This document shows, piece by piece, positions 16,667-25,487 of a DNA stretch of 44,559 bases (position 1 is its first letter; every line of letters begins with the position of its first letter). A program made the translations under genes and the position numbers. The stretch comes from Deltaproteobacteria bacterium (GTDB lineage Bacteria > Bdellovibrionota_B > Oligoflexia > Oligoflexales > Bog-1112). The stretch spans positions 1 through 44,559 of the forward strand of contig JAHFAI010000011.1 of the NCBI GenBank assembly GCA_023250635.1, given 5' to 3'. The notes below the pieces were generated by a model. The model was not told where the DNA came from. It searched no databases and saw only the letters and a program-made list of their open reading frames with translations.

Positions 16667-17506
16667 GTGAGCAATGAGTACAAACAGGGCACTTTAAGTA
16701 TGGCAGAACTTTCCCCCATCGACCCCCAAGAGCTGTTGGCTGCAGGCGAGCTCCCGCAGCATATAGCGGTGATTATGGATGGCAATGGTCGCTGGGCAAT
16801 GCGTCGCCATAAACCCCGGGTCTGGGGCCATAAAAAAGGCGTCAATAGTGTGCGAACAATCGTGGAAGCAGCGGTTGAACTCGGGGTCTCAGCCTTGACT
16901 CTTTATGCTTTTAGCGAAGAAAACTGGCAGCGCCCCCCGCGGGAAATTTCGGCGATAATGGCTCTGATCAACAAGTATCTCGATCTCGAGATCGAGCGCT
17001 TGCGTGAGCACAATGTTCGCTTGCTTACCATTGGTGAATTGAGTCGTCTGCCCCTTGCAACCCAGCGTAAGGTTGCTTATGCGTGTGAGTATCTTGGTGA
17101 CTGCAGTGGTTTAACCCTTACTATTGCCCTGAGTTATGGGGGACGTACGGAGATTGCTGGTGCCTGTCGCCTGATTGCCCAGAAAGTAGCAAAGGGACAA
17201 GTGCGTTGGGAGGAGGTGGATCAGGGGATGGTGAATGATCACCTGCTGACCAGAGGATTACCTGACCCAGATCTGCTGATTCGGACCAGCGGTGAGCAGC
17301 GAATCTCTAATTTTCTTCTTTGGCAAATGGCATATACTGAACTATGGTTTACCTCGGTGGCTTGGCCAGATTTTTCTAAGCAGAATTTCTATCAAGCTAT
17401 TGCTGCTTACCAACTTCGAGCTCGCCGCTTTGGCAAAACTGAGCAGCAGATCAGATCTCTGCCACGGGTAGAGTCCCCCCTGGCCTGCGTCTCACCTGAT
17501 GGATGA
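16667..17506 (+). CDS. uppS: isoprenyl transferase (undecaprenyl diphosphate synthase)
   Basis: Cis-prenyltransferase that builds the C55 lipid carrier for peptidoglycan and O-antigen from farnesyl diphosphate and isopentenyl diphosphate. Signatures are HIAVIMDGNGRWAMRR with the catalytic Asp, GHKKGVNSVR, LTLYAFSEENWQRP and the late RTSGEQRISNFLLWQMAYTE. Length, 279 residues, includes a ~30-residue leader before the conserved core. The GTG at 16667 is kept because AGGA precedes it; ATG 16700 is an equally possible start. First gene of a long envelope operon, with cdsA seven bases downstream. Confidence 0.94.
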   Translation: MSNEYKQGTLSMAELSPIDPQELLAAGELPQHIAVIMDGNGRWAMRRHKPRVWGHKKGVNSVRTIVEAAVELGVSALTLYAFSEENWQRPPREISAIMALINKYLDLEIERLREHNVRLLTIGELSRLPLATQRKVAYACEYLGDCSGLTLTIALSYGGRTEIAGACRLIAQKVAKGQVRWEEVDQGMVNDHLLTRGLPDPDLLIRTSGEQRISNFLLWQMAYTELWFTSVAWPDFSKQNFYQAIAAYQLRARRFGKTEQQIRSLPRVESPLACVSPDG

Positions 17507-17512
17507 TCCTAG

Positions 17513-18373
17513 ATGTTAAAACAACGAGTGATTACGGCGGCTATTGGACTTCCCCTCTTAGTGGGGGGGCTGCTCCTCGGGCCGGCGAGTGCAGTGTATG
17601 CTTTTCTGCTCGTCTGCTCTTCTCTGGCTGTTTATGAAATCGCCCAGTTGATTTTCCCCCCCTGCTTTAAACTAATAGAATCCCAGGACAGCGTCCAAGC
17701 AGCTCCGCCCTTCACGCAACTCACCCTCTTCTGTGTCATTATGGCAGCCTTGGTTTTTCTCTCTGCTACCCTTGGCCTTGGCCAAGCAAAGGTGGGGGGA
17801 ATTACCGCCGTTTTAAGCCTGATGATGCTTATGGCAACGTTTTCGGGGAGCAGTATCCCGCGCAGTGTTATCCAAGTTTCGGGGAGCGTACTCAGCATTT
17901 GCTATGGTTGTTTGCCCTGGTTGTGTATCTGGGATCTCTATCTCTTGGGGGCCCACTCTCGCTATTTATTGCTGTTGTTGGTGGTGGTGATGATGGGAGA
18001 TAGCGGCGCTTATTTTGCTGGTTTAAAGTTTGGACGCTATAAATTAGCCCCCCGCTATTCCCCTAAGAAGACCTGGGAAGGTTTGCTTGGCGGTTTGTTG
18101 AGCAGCGTGGGCGGCTGTCTCCTCCTCAACCTGATCTATGGAGGCGAACTGGGTCCTTGGTGGCTTTTATGTAGTATAGCCTTATTAGCCGGAATTGCGG
18201 GATCCCTTGGGGATTTGGTCGAATCTGCTTTTAAACGTTTCGCTCAGGTTAAGGATTCAGGGGCGATTTTTCCTGGCCACGGGGGCTTCTTGGATCGTGT
18301 GGATGCCCTGCTTTTTGCTGCACCGGTGGTCTGGCTACTGGTATACAGCTATCATAAAGTGGCGTCTTTGTAG
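17513..18373 (+). CDS. cdsA: phosphatidate cytidylyltransferase (CDP-diglyceride synthase)
   Basis: Integral membrane enzyme that makes CDP-diacylglycerol from phosphatidate and CTP, the branch-point for all phospholipids. Several hydrophobic spans fill the chain. The C-terminal signature is complete: SPKKTWEGLLGGL, then GDLVESAFKRFAQVKDSG and PGHGGFLDRVDALLFAAP. Length, 286 residues, is normal. It sits between uppS and rseP. The usual neighbour dxr (DXP reductoisomerase), often found between cdsA and rseP, is absent here. Its product is the substrate of PssA, encoded further down the same operon. Confidence 0.94.
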   Translation: MLKQRVITAAIGLPLLVGGLLLGPASAVYAFLLVCSSLAVYEIAQLIFPPCFKLIESQDSVQAAPPFTQLTLFCVIMAALVFLSATLGLGQAKVGGITAVLSLMMLMATFSGSSIPRSVIQVSGSVLSICYGCLPWLCIWDLYLLGAHSRYLLLLLVVVMMGDSGAYFAGLKFGRYKLAPRYSPKKTWEGLLGGLLSSVGGCLLLNLIYGGELGPWWLLCSIALLAGIAGSLGDLVESAFKRFAQVKDSGAIFPGHGGFLDRVDALLFAAPVVWLLVYSYHKVASL

Positions 18374-18394
18374 TTTCTCTTGGGGAATCAGGTC

Positions 18395-20164
18395 ATGGTT
18401 GGTTTAATGAGTCACCCGGTTATCGCGGTGGTTATTTTCATAGGTTTGCTAATTTTCGTGCATGAGCTTGGGCATTTTGTGGTGGGCAAGCTCTTTGGCA
18501 TCGGTGTAGAAACCTTTTCTATTGGTTTTGGTCCCGAATTTGCCGCTTTTAGCTGGCGTGGTACTCGCTATCGTCTCGCCCTTATTCCCCTGGGTGGCTA
18601 TGTTAAATTTGCTGGGATGCTGCCGCGAGAGGAAATCCCTCCCCACGTCCTTGGTAAGCCCATGCATCAGGCAGGGCGATGGCAACGGGCTGCGGTTCTC
18701 GTTGCGGGGCCTCTTGCCAATTTGTTGTTGGCGGTGGTGGTGTATACCGGCATGGGAATGCAGGGTATTCCTCATGTGCCGGCAATTATCGGTCAGGTTC
18801 TTGAGGGAAGCCCTGCAGCTCAAGCGGGCTTATTGCCGGAGGATGGAATTCTTAGTATCGATGGCGCTGCTATTCGGAGCTGGGACCAGTTGCGTGAGGC
18901 CTTGACGGCCCACCCCGAGCAAGCTCTCTCCCTCGAAGTGGAACGGGAAGGACAGCGTCTTCCCCTAACCCTTACTCCTGCAGTGGTTGAAGGCGATGAT
19001 GCCCTAGGTCGCAAGGCGAGTCTGGGGCGTGCGGGAATTTCCCCGGGGGCTTTGCCGGCAATAATAAGCCTTAATCTCAATGCTAAGGCGGCAGCACAGG
19101 CAGGTCTGAAAACTGGTGATCAGATAATCAACTTACGGGTTGGTGATAAAAATGCCAGCCTGGAAAAATCCCTTCCCCTTAAAACCTGGCATCAGTGCTT
19201 AAAAAAACTGCACTGGGCTTTTTCTTTGGGAGCCCAGGCCATCACCCTTGAAGTGGTGACAGCGCCGGTGCCTGGCAAAGAATCGGCCCCTTCCCCAGAG
19301 CCGCCGCCCCTCGCCGCACCACGTACCATCACCTTAAAAACCCTTGCCTGGGAGCCTCTCAGGGCTACTGCGCCTAAGGAGTTTACCTCTGCTTTTGCCG
19401 GACGTCTCGCTGAGCTCTTAGGCATTGTCCCTGCTCAGTTAACCATTGCGGGGACCGGGCCCGAGATGGGTGAGGTGCTCAAACAAGGGGATCGACTGCT
19501 CGCCTTTAAGGGTGAAGCGGTGAATTCTATATTTGAGCTCAGTGAGAAATTACAGGCAAACCACGAAGCACAAGTGCAGATAAGTATACAGCGGGAGTTG
19601 AGCCGCCGAGATCTCGAAGTAAGGCTTCTCCCTCGTGAGCGGCAAGAGATGAGCGGAAAAACCAACTACTACGCCTTAGACGTTATACTCTGGGGGCAGC
19701 CGCTGATGCCGGCTTCTTATCTGGAGAAGTACGAGGGTTTACCCGCGGCTGTGATCTTTGCTTTTGGCCATACCATGGAGCAGTCGTGGCTGATGCTCAA
19801 GATGATCGGCTCCCTGCTTGTTGGCCAGGTCCCCCTGCAGGCGCTCGGTGGTCCTATTTTAATCGCCAAAGTTGCTCAAGACGCCATGGAAATGGGTTGG
19901 CAGGTATTTTTTTCAACCCTTGCCCTGATCAGCATCAATCTTGGTCTGATGAATTTGTTTCCCATTCCAGTGGCTGATGGTGGGCAATTGATGCTGGTAC
20001 TGCTAGAAGCGCTTAAGGGAAGGCCTCTCAGTGAAGCTGCCTTGGAGAATTTTCAGCGTATTGGCTTCGTGATGTTGATGGCGTTGGTGATCTTGGCGAC
20101 TTATAATGATCTAAGTCGCTTTTGGGCTTCCCTGCTACGGGGCTTAGGCCAGATGTTACAATAG
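18395..20164 (+). CDS. rseP: site-2 (intramembrane) zinc metalloprotease RseP, enlarged
   Basis: Regulated intramembrane protease of the M50 family that cuts anti-sigma factors or remnant signal peptides inside the membrane. Zinc ligands are HELGH (23-27) in the first span and the NLFPIPVADGG motif in a late span. PDZ-like segments are visible at SPAAQAGLLPEDGILSIDG, AKAAAQAGLKTGDQIINL and, less clearly, MGEVLKQGDRLLAFKGE, so there may be three instead of the two of E. coli RseP. A Pro/Ala-rich linker (around residues 290-310) lies between the second and third. At 589 residues it is much longer than the usual ~450. ATG 18395 with GGGGA upstream is preferred over an in-frame TTG at 18380. Confidence 0.92.
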   Translation: MVGLMSHPVIAVVIFIGLLIFVHELGHFVVGKLFGIGVETFSIGFGPEFAAFSWRGTRYRLALIPLGGYVKFAGMLPREEIPPHVLGKPMHQAGRWQRAAVLVAGPLANLLLAVVVYTGMGMQGIPHVPAIIGQVLEGSPAAQAGLLPEDGILSIDGAAIRSWDQLREALTAHPEQALSLEVEREGQRLPLTLTPAVVEGDDALGRKASLGRAGISPGALPAIISLNLNAKAAAQAGLKTGDQIINLRVGDKNASLEKSLPLKTWHQCLKKLHWAFSLGAQAITLEVVTAPVPGKESAPSPEPPPLAAPRTITLKTLAWEPLRATAPKEFTSAFAGRLAELLGIVPAQLTIAGTGPEMGEVLKQGDRLLAFKGEAVNSIFELSEKLQANHEAQVQISIQRELSRRDLEVRLLPRERQEMSGKTNYYALDVILWGQPLMPASYLEKYEGLPAAVIFAFGHTMEQSWLMLKMIGSLLVGQVPLQALGGPILIAKVAQDAMEMGWQVFFSTLALISINLGLMNLFPIPVADGGQLMLVLLEALKGRPLSEAALENFQRIGFVMLMALVILATYNDLSRFWASLLRGLGQMLQ

Positions 20165-20191
20165 AGTCCTCCCAGAAAATGGTAATCACTG

Positions 20192-20950
20192 ATGCAGACA
20201 TTTTCAGAACAGTTATATCTTGTGGTCGATACCAGCATTCAAGGAGTTGGTCTTGCCCTGGTTTTGCGCAGCAACCTGCAGCACAAGGTGCTGTGGTCGG
20301 GGCTTGCTGATGGGCAATTTGCCTCCGCCGGTAAAATATCTCATCTGTTGGAAGAAGGTTTGCGGGCGGCAGGCTGCACCCTCGACGATTGCAAGGTCAT
20401 TGCGGTTTCAGTCGGACCCGGTTCTTTTACCGGGATTAAAATTGGTCTCGCCTGGTGCTACGGGCTCTTTGCTCCCCGGCAACAGCAGTTGCGGTGGTTG
20501 CCGCTTTCCGCTCTCGAAGCCGCAGCAATGCTGGCTCAGCAACGAGGTGCTCAGGAGGCGGGGAGCTGCTTGTTTTTGGCAAGTACCCGCACCCATGGCT
20601 ATATAGCCTATGGGCATGGCGGTCCGCTGCTTGTACGCAGTTGTCTGTATGCGGTTGGCCAAGGAGATTCCCCCTGGGGGGCCTTACCTGAGTTCTTGTC
20701 CTCCACCTCTTTAACCCTATGCGGGGAATGGCCGCTCTTGGTGGAGGAATTTCAGCGCCACAAGCTCCCCTGGGATGAGATAAGTATTCGCCAGCTGATG
20801 GAATGGAGTCTTCAGGGAATGATTACTCAAGTGCTCAGTGCTGAGTATGAGCAATTAAGCAGCAAACCTCCTCGACCACGCTATTTGCGTCAGTCTACAG
20901 CCGAGGAAAACTTAAAGGGAAGCAAGCGTCATGAATTCACGACCAGCTAA
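20192..20950 (+). CDS. tsaB: tRNA threonylcarbamoyladenosine biosynthesis protein TsaB
   Basis: Partner of TsaD in making t6A37 on ANN-decoding tRNAs. The ASKHA-fold N-terminus shows LYLVVDTSIQGVGLAL, and the family signature VSVGPGSFTGIKIGLAW is clear around residues 71-87. TsaB lacks the metal-binding His of TsaD, as here. Length, 252 residues, is normal. The gene lies 27 bases after rseP and its end overlaps the pssA start by 20 bases. The rest of the t6A machinery (tsaC, tsaD, tsaE) is not in the window. Confidence 0.9.
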   Translation: MQTFSEQLYLVVDTSIQGVGLALVLRSNLQHKVLWSGLADGQFASAGKISHLLEEGLRAAGCTLDDCKVIAVSVGPGSFTGIKIGLAWCYGLFAPRQQQLRWLPLSALEAAAMLAQQRGAQEAGSCLFLASTRTHGYIAYGHGGPLLVRSCLYAVGQGDSPWGALPEFLSSTSLTLCGEWPLLVEEFQRHKLPWDEISIRQLMEWSLQGMITQVLSAEYEQLSSKPPRPRYLRQSTAEENLKGSKRHEFTTS

Positions 20951-21821
20951 ATTGACCCCCAAACTTGGTGGAGCTGTTCATATCCTCCCCAATTTATTAA
21001 CCTCGGGGAATTTGTTTTTTGGTTTCTTTTCTATTCTTAAGTCGATCCAGGGGGATTTTACCTGGGCGGCGGGTGCGGTGCTTTTGGCGGCAATCTTTGA
21101 TGTACTCGATGGTCGAGTTGCTCGCCTTACCAATGCTACCAGCGAGTTTGGCGTACAATACGACTCCCTCTGCGATTTAATTTCTTTTGGTTTAGCCCCT
21201 GCAATAATGATGTATCAGTTCGGTCTTGCGAATATCGGTCGCTTCGGATGGGTACTCTGTTTTATATTCCTCGCCTGTGGAGCGCTCCGTTTGGCTCGTT
21301 TTAATGTGCAAAGTGCCTTAGGTAAGGCGAGCGGAGATTTTACCGGTTTGCCGATCCCTATGGCCGCTGGGGTAGTTGCCTGTTTTGTGGGCTTGATGAT
21401 TGAAGTGGATCAAAGCGTGGTGGGGGAGGAGTCTTCGTGGCTTATCCAAACCTTGATTACTGTGGTTTCAAGCTCAGGCTTTCGTCGGGGTTTTTTGCTT
21501 TTAATGGCGCCTTTTTTGGCGTTTTTAATGGTGAGTAATGTTGCTTATCGGTCTCACAAAACCACGAATATTCGTGGGATCAAGGCTTTTCGTCTCCTGG
21601 CGATGCTGGTAGCAGGAGTAGGGCTTGCGGCTTTTCAACCAGCCTTAGGGGGCTTTGTTTTTTTCTTTTGTTATGCCTTGTCAGGCCCAATGGAGTGGCT
21701 ACTGGGGTGGAAAAAAGCCACCGATGATGATGAGATTTTTGCTCAGGACAGCGATGAAGTGGGCTTGGACGAATTTTCAGAATTTTCCCGTCATGATCAT
21801 GATGACGAGCAGAAAAATTAG
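20931..21821 (+). CDS. pssA: CDP-diacylglycerol-serine O-phosphatidyltransferase
   Basis: Membrane enzyme that makes phosphatidylserine, precursor of phosphatidylethanolamine. The CDP-alcohol phosphotransferase motif DG-x2-AR-x8-G-x3-D-x3-D is present in DVLDGRVARLTNATSEFG and the following QYDSLCD. LPNLLTSGNLFFGFFSI at the start and FGLAPAIMMYQFGL after the motif are typical of the PssA subclass with multiple spans rather than PgsA. Length, 296 residues, with an acidic cytoplasmic tail (DDDEIFAQDSDEVGLDEF). It consumes the CDP-diacylglycerol made by CdsA in the same operon. Confidence 0.92.
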   Translation: MNSRPAKLTPKLGGAVHILPNLLTSGNLFFGFFSILKSIQGDFTWAAGAVLLAAIFDVLDGRVARLTNATSEFGVQYDSLCDLISFGLAPAIMMYQFGLANIGRFGWVLCFIFLACGALRLARFNVQSALGKASGDFTGLPIPMAAGVVACFVGLMIEVDQSVVGEESSWLIQTLITVVSSSGFRRGFLLLMAPFLAFLMVSNVAYRSHKTTNIRGIKAFRLLAMLVAGVGLAAFQPALGGFVFFFCYALSGPMEWLLGWKKATDDDEIFAQDSDEVGLDEFSEFSRHDHDDEQKN

Positions 21822-21835
21822 GATTGAGGACTACG

Positions 21836-22894
21836 GTGAAGATTGCGGTAATAGGTGCTACGGGAGCAGTGGGACGGGAGATTATCGCCGATTTAGAGGA
21901 GTGCCCAGTTGCTGATTTGCAGCTCGTGGCCTTAGCGTCGCCACGTTCTCAAGGATCAAGCCTTAGTTTTCGCGGTAAACATCTCACCGTCAAGGCATAT
22001 AGTCCCCAAGAAATCAAAGATTGTGCTTTTGTTTTGATGAGTGCTGGTTCGGCTTTTAGCAAGGCACATGCTCGGGATATTGCCCAGCTGAGTCAGGGGA
22101 CGGTTATTGATAATAGTAGTGCGTGGCGTATGGATCCAAGGGTTCCCTTAGTGGTGCCTGAAATTAACGGGGCCTTGCTTCACCACCAACGCCACACTTT
22201 AATCGCTAATCCCAACTGCTCCACCATTCAATTGGTGATGAGCCTTGCCCCCCTGGAGAAAATCTGGGGCTTAGAATTAGTCAACGTGGTTACCTTGCAA
22301 TCCGTTTCGGGTTCTGGGCAAAAAGGTGTCGACGAACTTTCAGGGCAGGTGCGGGCCCAAATGAATTTCAGTGAACTGCAGAGCTCGCTGTATCCTCAAC
22401 CCATAGCCTTTAATGTGCTTCCCGCTATCGGCGCTATTGACGGCGAAGGGTTTTGTGAAGAGGAAGTGAAAATCATTGCCGAGACTCGCAAAATTATGGA
22501 TCTTCCGGGCTTGATGATTATGCCGAGCACCGCTCGTGTGCCGGTATTTTACTGCCATAGTGAAGCGGTGACCGTTAAACTAAAAAAAGCCGTGACGCGA
22601 GGGGAAGTGCTCGACGCTTGGCAGGGAAAGAGCGGCCTCGAGCTCCATACCAGCAATGAGGATTTTCCCAGTCCCCTTACACATGCGGGTAAAACCAGCG
22701 TGGCCATCAGTCGTTTGCGCTTGGGGCCAGCGGATTCGTCCTCATTATCTGGGGAGAGGCGTTCTTCCTGGCTGAGTTACTGGAATCTTGCGGACAATAT
22801 CAAAAAAGGTGCCGCAACCAATGCGGTGCAAATATTTACCGAGCTCAGCTCGCGCTATCAGGCTGCTGTGCCTTTGGGAAAGGGAGTTTTTTGA
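21836..22894 (+). CDS. asd: aspartate-semialdehyde dehydrogenase
   Basis: Reduces aspartyl phosphate to aspartate semialdehyde, feeding lysine/diaminopimelate, threonine and methionine. The NADP-binding GATGAVGREI begins the protein. The catalytic cysteine is in NPNCSTIQLVM, followed by VTLQSVSGSGQKGVDEL and the substrate-binding ARVPVFYCHSEAV. Length, 352 residues, is usual. The start is GTG at 21836, set by GAGGA five bases upstream; an in-frame TTG four codons earlier is less likely. It links cell-wall diaminopimelate supply to the uppS operon. Confidence 0.95.
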   Translation: MKIAVIGATGAVGREIIADLEECPVADLQLVALASPRSQGSSLSFRGKHLTVKAYSPQEIKDCAFVLMSAGSAFSKAHARDIAQLSQGTVIDNSSAWRMDPRVPLVVPEINGALLHHQRHTLIANPNCSTIQLVMSLAPLEKIWGLELVNVVTLQSVSGSGQKGVDELSGQVRAQMNFSELQSSLYPQPIAFNVLPAIGAIDGEGFCEEEVKIIAETRKIMDLPGLMIMPSTARVPVFYCHSEAVTVKLKKAVTRGEVLDAWQGKSGLELHTSNEDFPSPLTHAGKTSVAISRLRLGPADSSSLSGERRSSWLSYWNLADNIKKGAATNAVQIFTELSSRYQAAVPLGKGVF

Positions 22895-22895
22895 G

Positions 22896-23708
22896 ATGAC
22901 CCCACCTAAGCTGTTTTTGTGGCTCATTTCGCCTCTGTGGTTTTGTCTCGTGACGATTTTTGTACCAAGCTTGTTAGAAGCCGCAGAGGCAGAGGCTGAG
23001 GCTCCGGGCGGACCTTACAGTATTACCCTCGGGGTGGCTTACCCGCAGTTGACGCAGATCAAGCACTATGCCGATCTCTATGGTCGTTCATCGTATTTGC
23101 CAGAATTTGGCTTTGCCTTTGATTTGCTGCGTTTGCCCGGGGCTACTTTTTTTACCGGCTTTGGTATTGCCTATTACACCGACGTGGGCAATGAGGTGAA
23201 ATACCCTAAAACGGCCGATGCTCCCCTGGAAAAAATCGATAATCGCTTGCAACTCGTGCTTATTCCCTATCACTTCACCGCAGGGATGCAGTTTTTCCCC
23301 CTGCAACAGTCGTTTTTTGCCCTCAAAGGCTGGCTAGGTTATGAAGAATTATATTATCGCGAAACCCGTACGAGCAATAATGATGCTAATCCACCGCCTG
23401 TTGCCGGTGGAGTGAGCGCTCGCAAAAAAGCTAATGCTGATGATGCAGGAAATTATGCCAATACGGGCTGGAATGCTGCTATAAGCTACGGCGTGGCTTT
23501 GCAGTTTAATGTGAGCAGCATCGAAGAGAGGCACGTTCGTTCCCTGGCAGCGGTCACAGATTTTTCTCAGATCTATGTGGCGCCATTTTTTGAGGCGACC
23601 TATAACCTTTCCTTGGCAAAGACGCTGATCACCCAAAGAGAGATTAGCTCCGTCAATTTGCAGCGGCAATCCTATGGCATAGCATTTACCTATGCCAGCG
23701 CACGTTAG
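22896..23708 (+). CDS. exported protein, probable outer-membrane beta-barrel
   Basis: Unrecognised protein of 270 residues. After MTPPK there is a hydrophobic segment and a LLEAAEAEAEA region that could be a signal peptidase site. The mature part alternates aromatic and polar residues (GGPYSITLGVAYPQL, TFFTGFGIAYYTDVG, YVAPFFEATYNLSL) and contains polar loops, as in small beta-barrel outer-membrane proteins. There is no terminal aromatic residue; the chain ends SAR. The start is preferred at 22896 because AGGGAG lies nine bases upstream and the signal peptide begins here. It overlaps none of its neighbours but is one base after the asd stop, so it is in the same operon. Function unknown. Confidence 0.7.
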   Translation: MTPPKLFLWLISPLWFCLVTIFVPSLLEAAEAEAEAPGGPYSITLGVAYPQLTQIKHYADLYGRSSYLPEFGFAFDLLRLPGATFFTGFGIAYYTDVGNEVKYPKTADAPLEKIDNRLQLVLIPYHFTAGMQFFPLQQSFFALKGWLGYEELYYRETRTSNNDANPPPVAGGVSARKKANADDAGNYANTGWNAAISYGVALQFNVSSIEERHVRSLAAVTDFSQIYVAPFFEATYNLSLAKTLITQREISSVNLQRQSYGIAFTYASAR

Positions 23709-23718
23709 TTAGAAGCGA

Positions 23719-24594
23719 ATGAGCGATCAAGTCCCCCCACCAGTATTCCCCCGTTCTGCTGAGCTAATAGAGCATTGCTACCGTATGGACCTTGCCTATA
23801 TAGGAAGCCGTTTTACTGGTTTTCAAAGTCAGAAGGATAATAACGCGATTCAAGACCACCTGGAGCGAGCCTTGGCGGTTGTTTTAGGCCATGGGTTGCG
23901 AGTTCGCGGAGCTTCGCGCACCGATAGTGGTGTTCATGCCGAACAGCAAGTAGCGGTTTTTAGTACCCATCGCCCCTATCGGGAAACCTGGATCAGCGGG
24001 ATTAATGCGCATTTACCGGTGGAAATCCGTGTTTACCGCCTCGTCCCCGTCGCCCAGGGGTTTCACCCCATACGCCATGCGCGTGCTAAGGCTTATCGTT
24101 ATCGTCTCTGGAAGGGGCGCTGCTTCGATCCTTTTTGCCTTCCTTACGTATGGCCGGTTCATCAAGCTACCAACTGGGGGCTCTTTGCTGAGGCAGCTTG
24201 CTTATTTGTGGGGCGGCATGATTTTGCTGGATTTCGTAATCAGGGATCCCAATCGCGGACCACCGTGCGGACAATTATCGCCATAGAAGTGGTTGACCAT
24301 GAAGCTATGGTGGATGTTTGGATCCAGGGGGATGGTTTTCTGAAGCAGATGGTGCGGATTATCGTTGGCACGATGCTGGCGATCGCCTATGGGAGGAAAG
24401 CCCTGAGCAGCATCGCTGAGGTTTTTGCCAGTGGGGAGCGTGTGCGTGCCGGTTTAACGGCACCAGCAAATGGTTTGAGTTTAGTGGAGATTTTTTATGA
24501 GGAAATTCCTGAGCTGACAACGGTAATCGCTCGGGCCAACCGTGGTTTCACTCATGGTTTAGCGCAGCCTCAGGCTCGCCCGCTTCGCTCTTGA
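23719..24594 (+). CDS. truA: tRNA pseudouridine(38-40) synthase
   Basis: Modifies U38-U40 in the anticodon stem of tRNAs. The core begins YRMDLAYIGSRFTGFQSQ, and the catalytic Asp is in GASRTDSGVHAEQQVA. Later motifs FHPIRHARAKAYRYRLW and GRHDFAGFRNQGSQSRTTVRTI with DGFLKQMVRIIVGTML are all typical of TruA. The 291 residues include a ~20-residue N-terminal and ~20-residue C-terminal extension. It ends the uppS operon; its stop overlaps the -35 of the acpP promoter. Confidence 0.94.
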   Translation: MSDQVPPPVFPRSAELIEHCYRMDLAYIGSRFTGFQSQKDNNAIQDHLERALAVVLGHGLRVRGASRTDSGVHAEQQVAVFSTHRPYRETWISGINAHLPVEIRVYRLVPVAQGFHPIRHARAKAYRYRLWKGRCFDPFCLPYVWPVHQATNWGLFAEAACLFVGRHDFAGFRNQGSQSRTTVRTIIAIEVVDHEAMVDVWIQGDGFLKQMVRIIVGTMLAIAYGRKALSSIAEVFASGERVRAGLTAPANGLSLVEIFYEEIPELTTVIARANRGFTHGLAQPQARPLRS

Positions 24595-24619
24595 CAGAGA
24601 CAAATTTGGATTTTAGCAT
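24591..24619 (+). promoter_or_regulatory. candidate sigma70 promoter of acpP
   Basis: A consensus -35 TTGACA (24591-24596), spacer 17, and -10 TAGCAT (24614-24619; CATAAT overlaps it). The predicted start of transcription is about 75 bases before the acpP ATG. The -35 overlaps the truA stop codon. Confidence 0.6.
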
Positions 24620-24635
24620 AATATGCCCCTCGTAA

Positions 24636-24649
24636 TGGGTATATACCCA
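24636..24649 (+). promoter_or_regulatory. perfect 14-bp palindrome in the acpP leader
   Basis: TGGGTATATACCCA is a perfect palindrome 16 bases after the proposed -10, in the 5' leader of acpP, followed by GGGGGTTTTGGTTTTTT. It could be an operator at which a fatty-acid-synthesis regulator binds, or a weak hairpin with a U-rich tail that attenuates acpP. No known operator consensus was matched. Confidence 0.5.
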
Positions 24650-24702
24650 GGGGGTTTTGGTTTTTTACTCCACGTAGTTGGCAGAAATTTTTAGGAGATG
24701 CC

Positions 24703-24945
24703 ATGGCACAATCTGTTGAAGAGCGTATTAAAGACATAGTTGTCAGTCAACTGGGTGTAGAGGCGGATTCGGTGGTCATCAACGCCAAATTTATCGAAGA
24801 TCTAGGTGCAGACTCCTTGGATATTGTTGAATTGGTTATGGCCATGGAAGAGGCTTTTGGCATTGATATTCCTGATGAAGAAGCAGAAAATATTCGCACG
24901 GTTGCTGATGCGGTAAGCTTTGTCAGCAAGATGGAACACGCTTAG
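24703..24945 (+). CDS. acpP: acyl carrier protein
   Basis: Carries growing acyl chains on a phosphopantetheine arm in fatty-acid synthesis. The carrier serine is Ser38 in [18 protein letters not shown], the strongly conserved helix-II motif. At 80 residues, acidic and helical, it is a textbook ACP. The Shine-Dalgarno AGGAG sits six bases before the ATG. It opens a run of genes with rpiB and glyA on the same strand, but without the usual fabF or fabG neighbours. Confidence 0.97.
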   Translation: MAQSVEERIKDIVVSQLGVEADSVVINAKFIEDLGADSLDIVELVMAMEEAFGIDIPDEEAENIRTVADAVSFVSKMEHA

Positions 24946-24957
24946 CTCGGGGGATCT

Positions 24958-25431
24958 GTGCAGTTTAGAAAGATCGCCATAGCCGCAGATCATGCGGGCC
25001 GGGAGCTTAAACTCCAACTTAAGCAATTTCTAGCTGATAATCACATTCCCTGCCGAGATTTTGGCGTTGAGGATGGCGAAACAGAGTCGGTGGATTACCC
25101 TGACTACGCAGCCCCCCTCGCCTCGGCGGTATCGCGAGGTGAGGTAGATGCAGGGATAGCCATTTGTGGCAGCGGTATTGGTATGGCTATCTGTGCCAAT
25201 AAGTTTCCAGGGGTGCGGGCTGTGTCGGCTTGGGATAATTGGAGCTGCTCCAAGGGGCGCGAGCACAATGATAGCAATGTCTTGTGTTTGGCAAGCCGCC
25301 AGCTTTCCATCTCCCAGGCTATGGAACTCGTTCATTTATGGCTTACGACCCCCTACGTGGGAGATCGTCACGAAGGACGCTTGCAGAAACTCCGCGAAAT
25401 AGAACAAGAGAATTTCAAATCACCTCACTAG
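24958..25431 (+). CDS. rpiB: ribose-5-phosphate isomerase B
   Basis: Interconverts ribose-5-phosphate and ribulose-5-phosphate in the pentose phosphate pathway. The RpiB/LacAB fold is evident from [39 protein letters not shown], the active-site [20 protein letters not shown] with its Cys, and [21 protein letters not shown]. Length, 157 residues, is normal. The start is GTG at 24958 with GGGGGA just upstream. RpiB commonly precedes glyA, as here. Confidence 0.94.
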   Translation: MQFRKIAIAADHAGRELKLQLKQFLADNHIPCRDFGVEDGETESVDYPDYAAPLASAVSRGEVDAGIAICGSGIGMAICANKFPGVRAVSAWDNWSCSKGREHNDSNVLCLASRQLSISQAMELVHLWLTTPYVGDRHEGRLQKLREIEQENFKSPH

Positions 25432-25487
25432 CTGGGCGTGCCCCAAGGGGAAGACAAGTACCGCCCAGCAACACCCCTGGGAGGGGG
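25431..25487 (+). promoter_or_regulatory. structured leader between rpiB and glyA
   Basis: GCTGGGCG (25431-25438) pairs with CGCCCAGC (25462-25469), enclosing CCCC-AA-GGGG (25441-25450). Just after it, CCCCT-GGG-AGGGG (25474-25486) forms a second hairpin that buries the glyA Shine-Dalgarno GGAGGGGG (25480-25487). Two hairpins, one sequestering the ribosome site, suggest a cis-regulatory RNA or translational control. No known riboswitch class was recognised. Confidence 0.5.

Noticed and set aside
24636-24649. acpP-leader palindrome as an NrdR box
   Set aside because: It is A/T-centred and palindromic, but lacks the ACA...TGT ends of an NrdR box and does not precede a ribonucleotide reductase gene.
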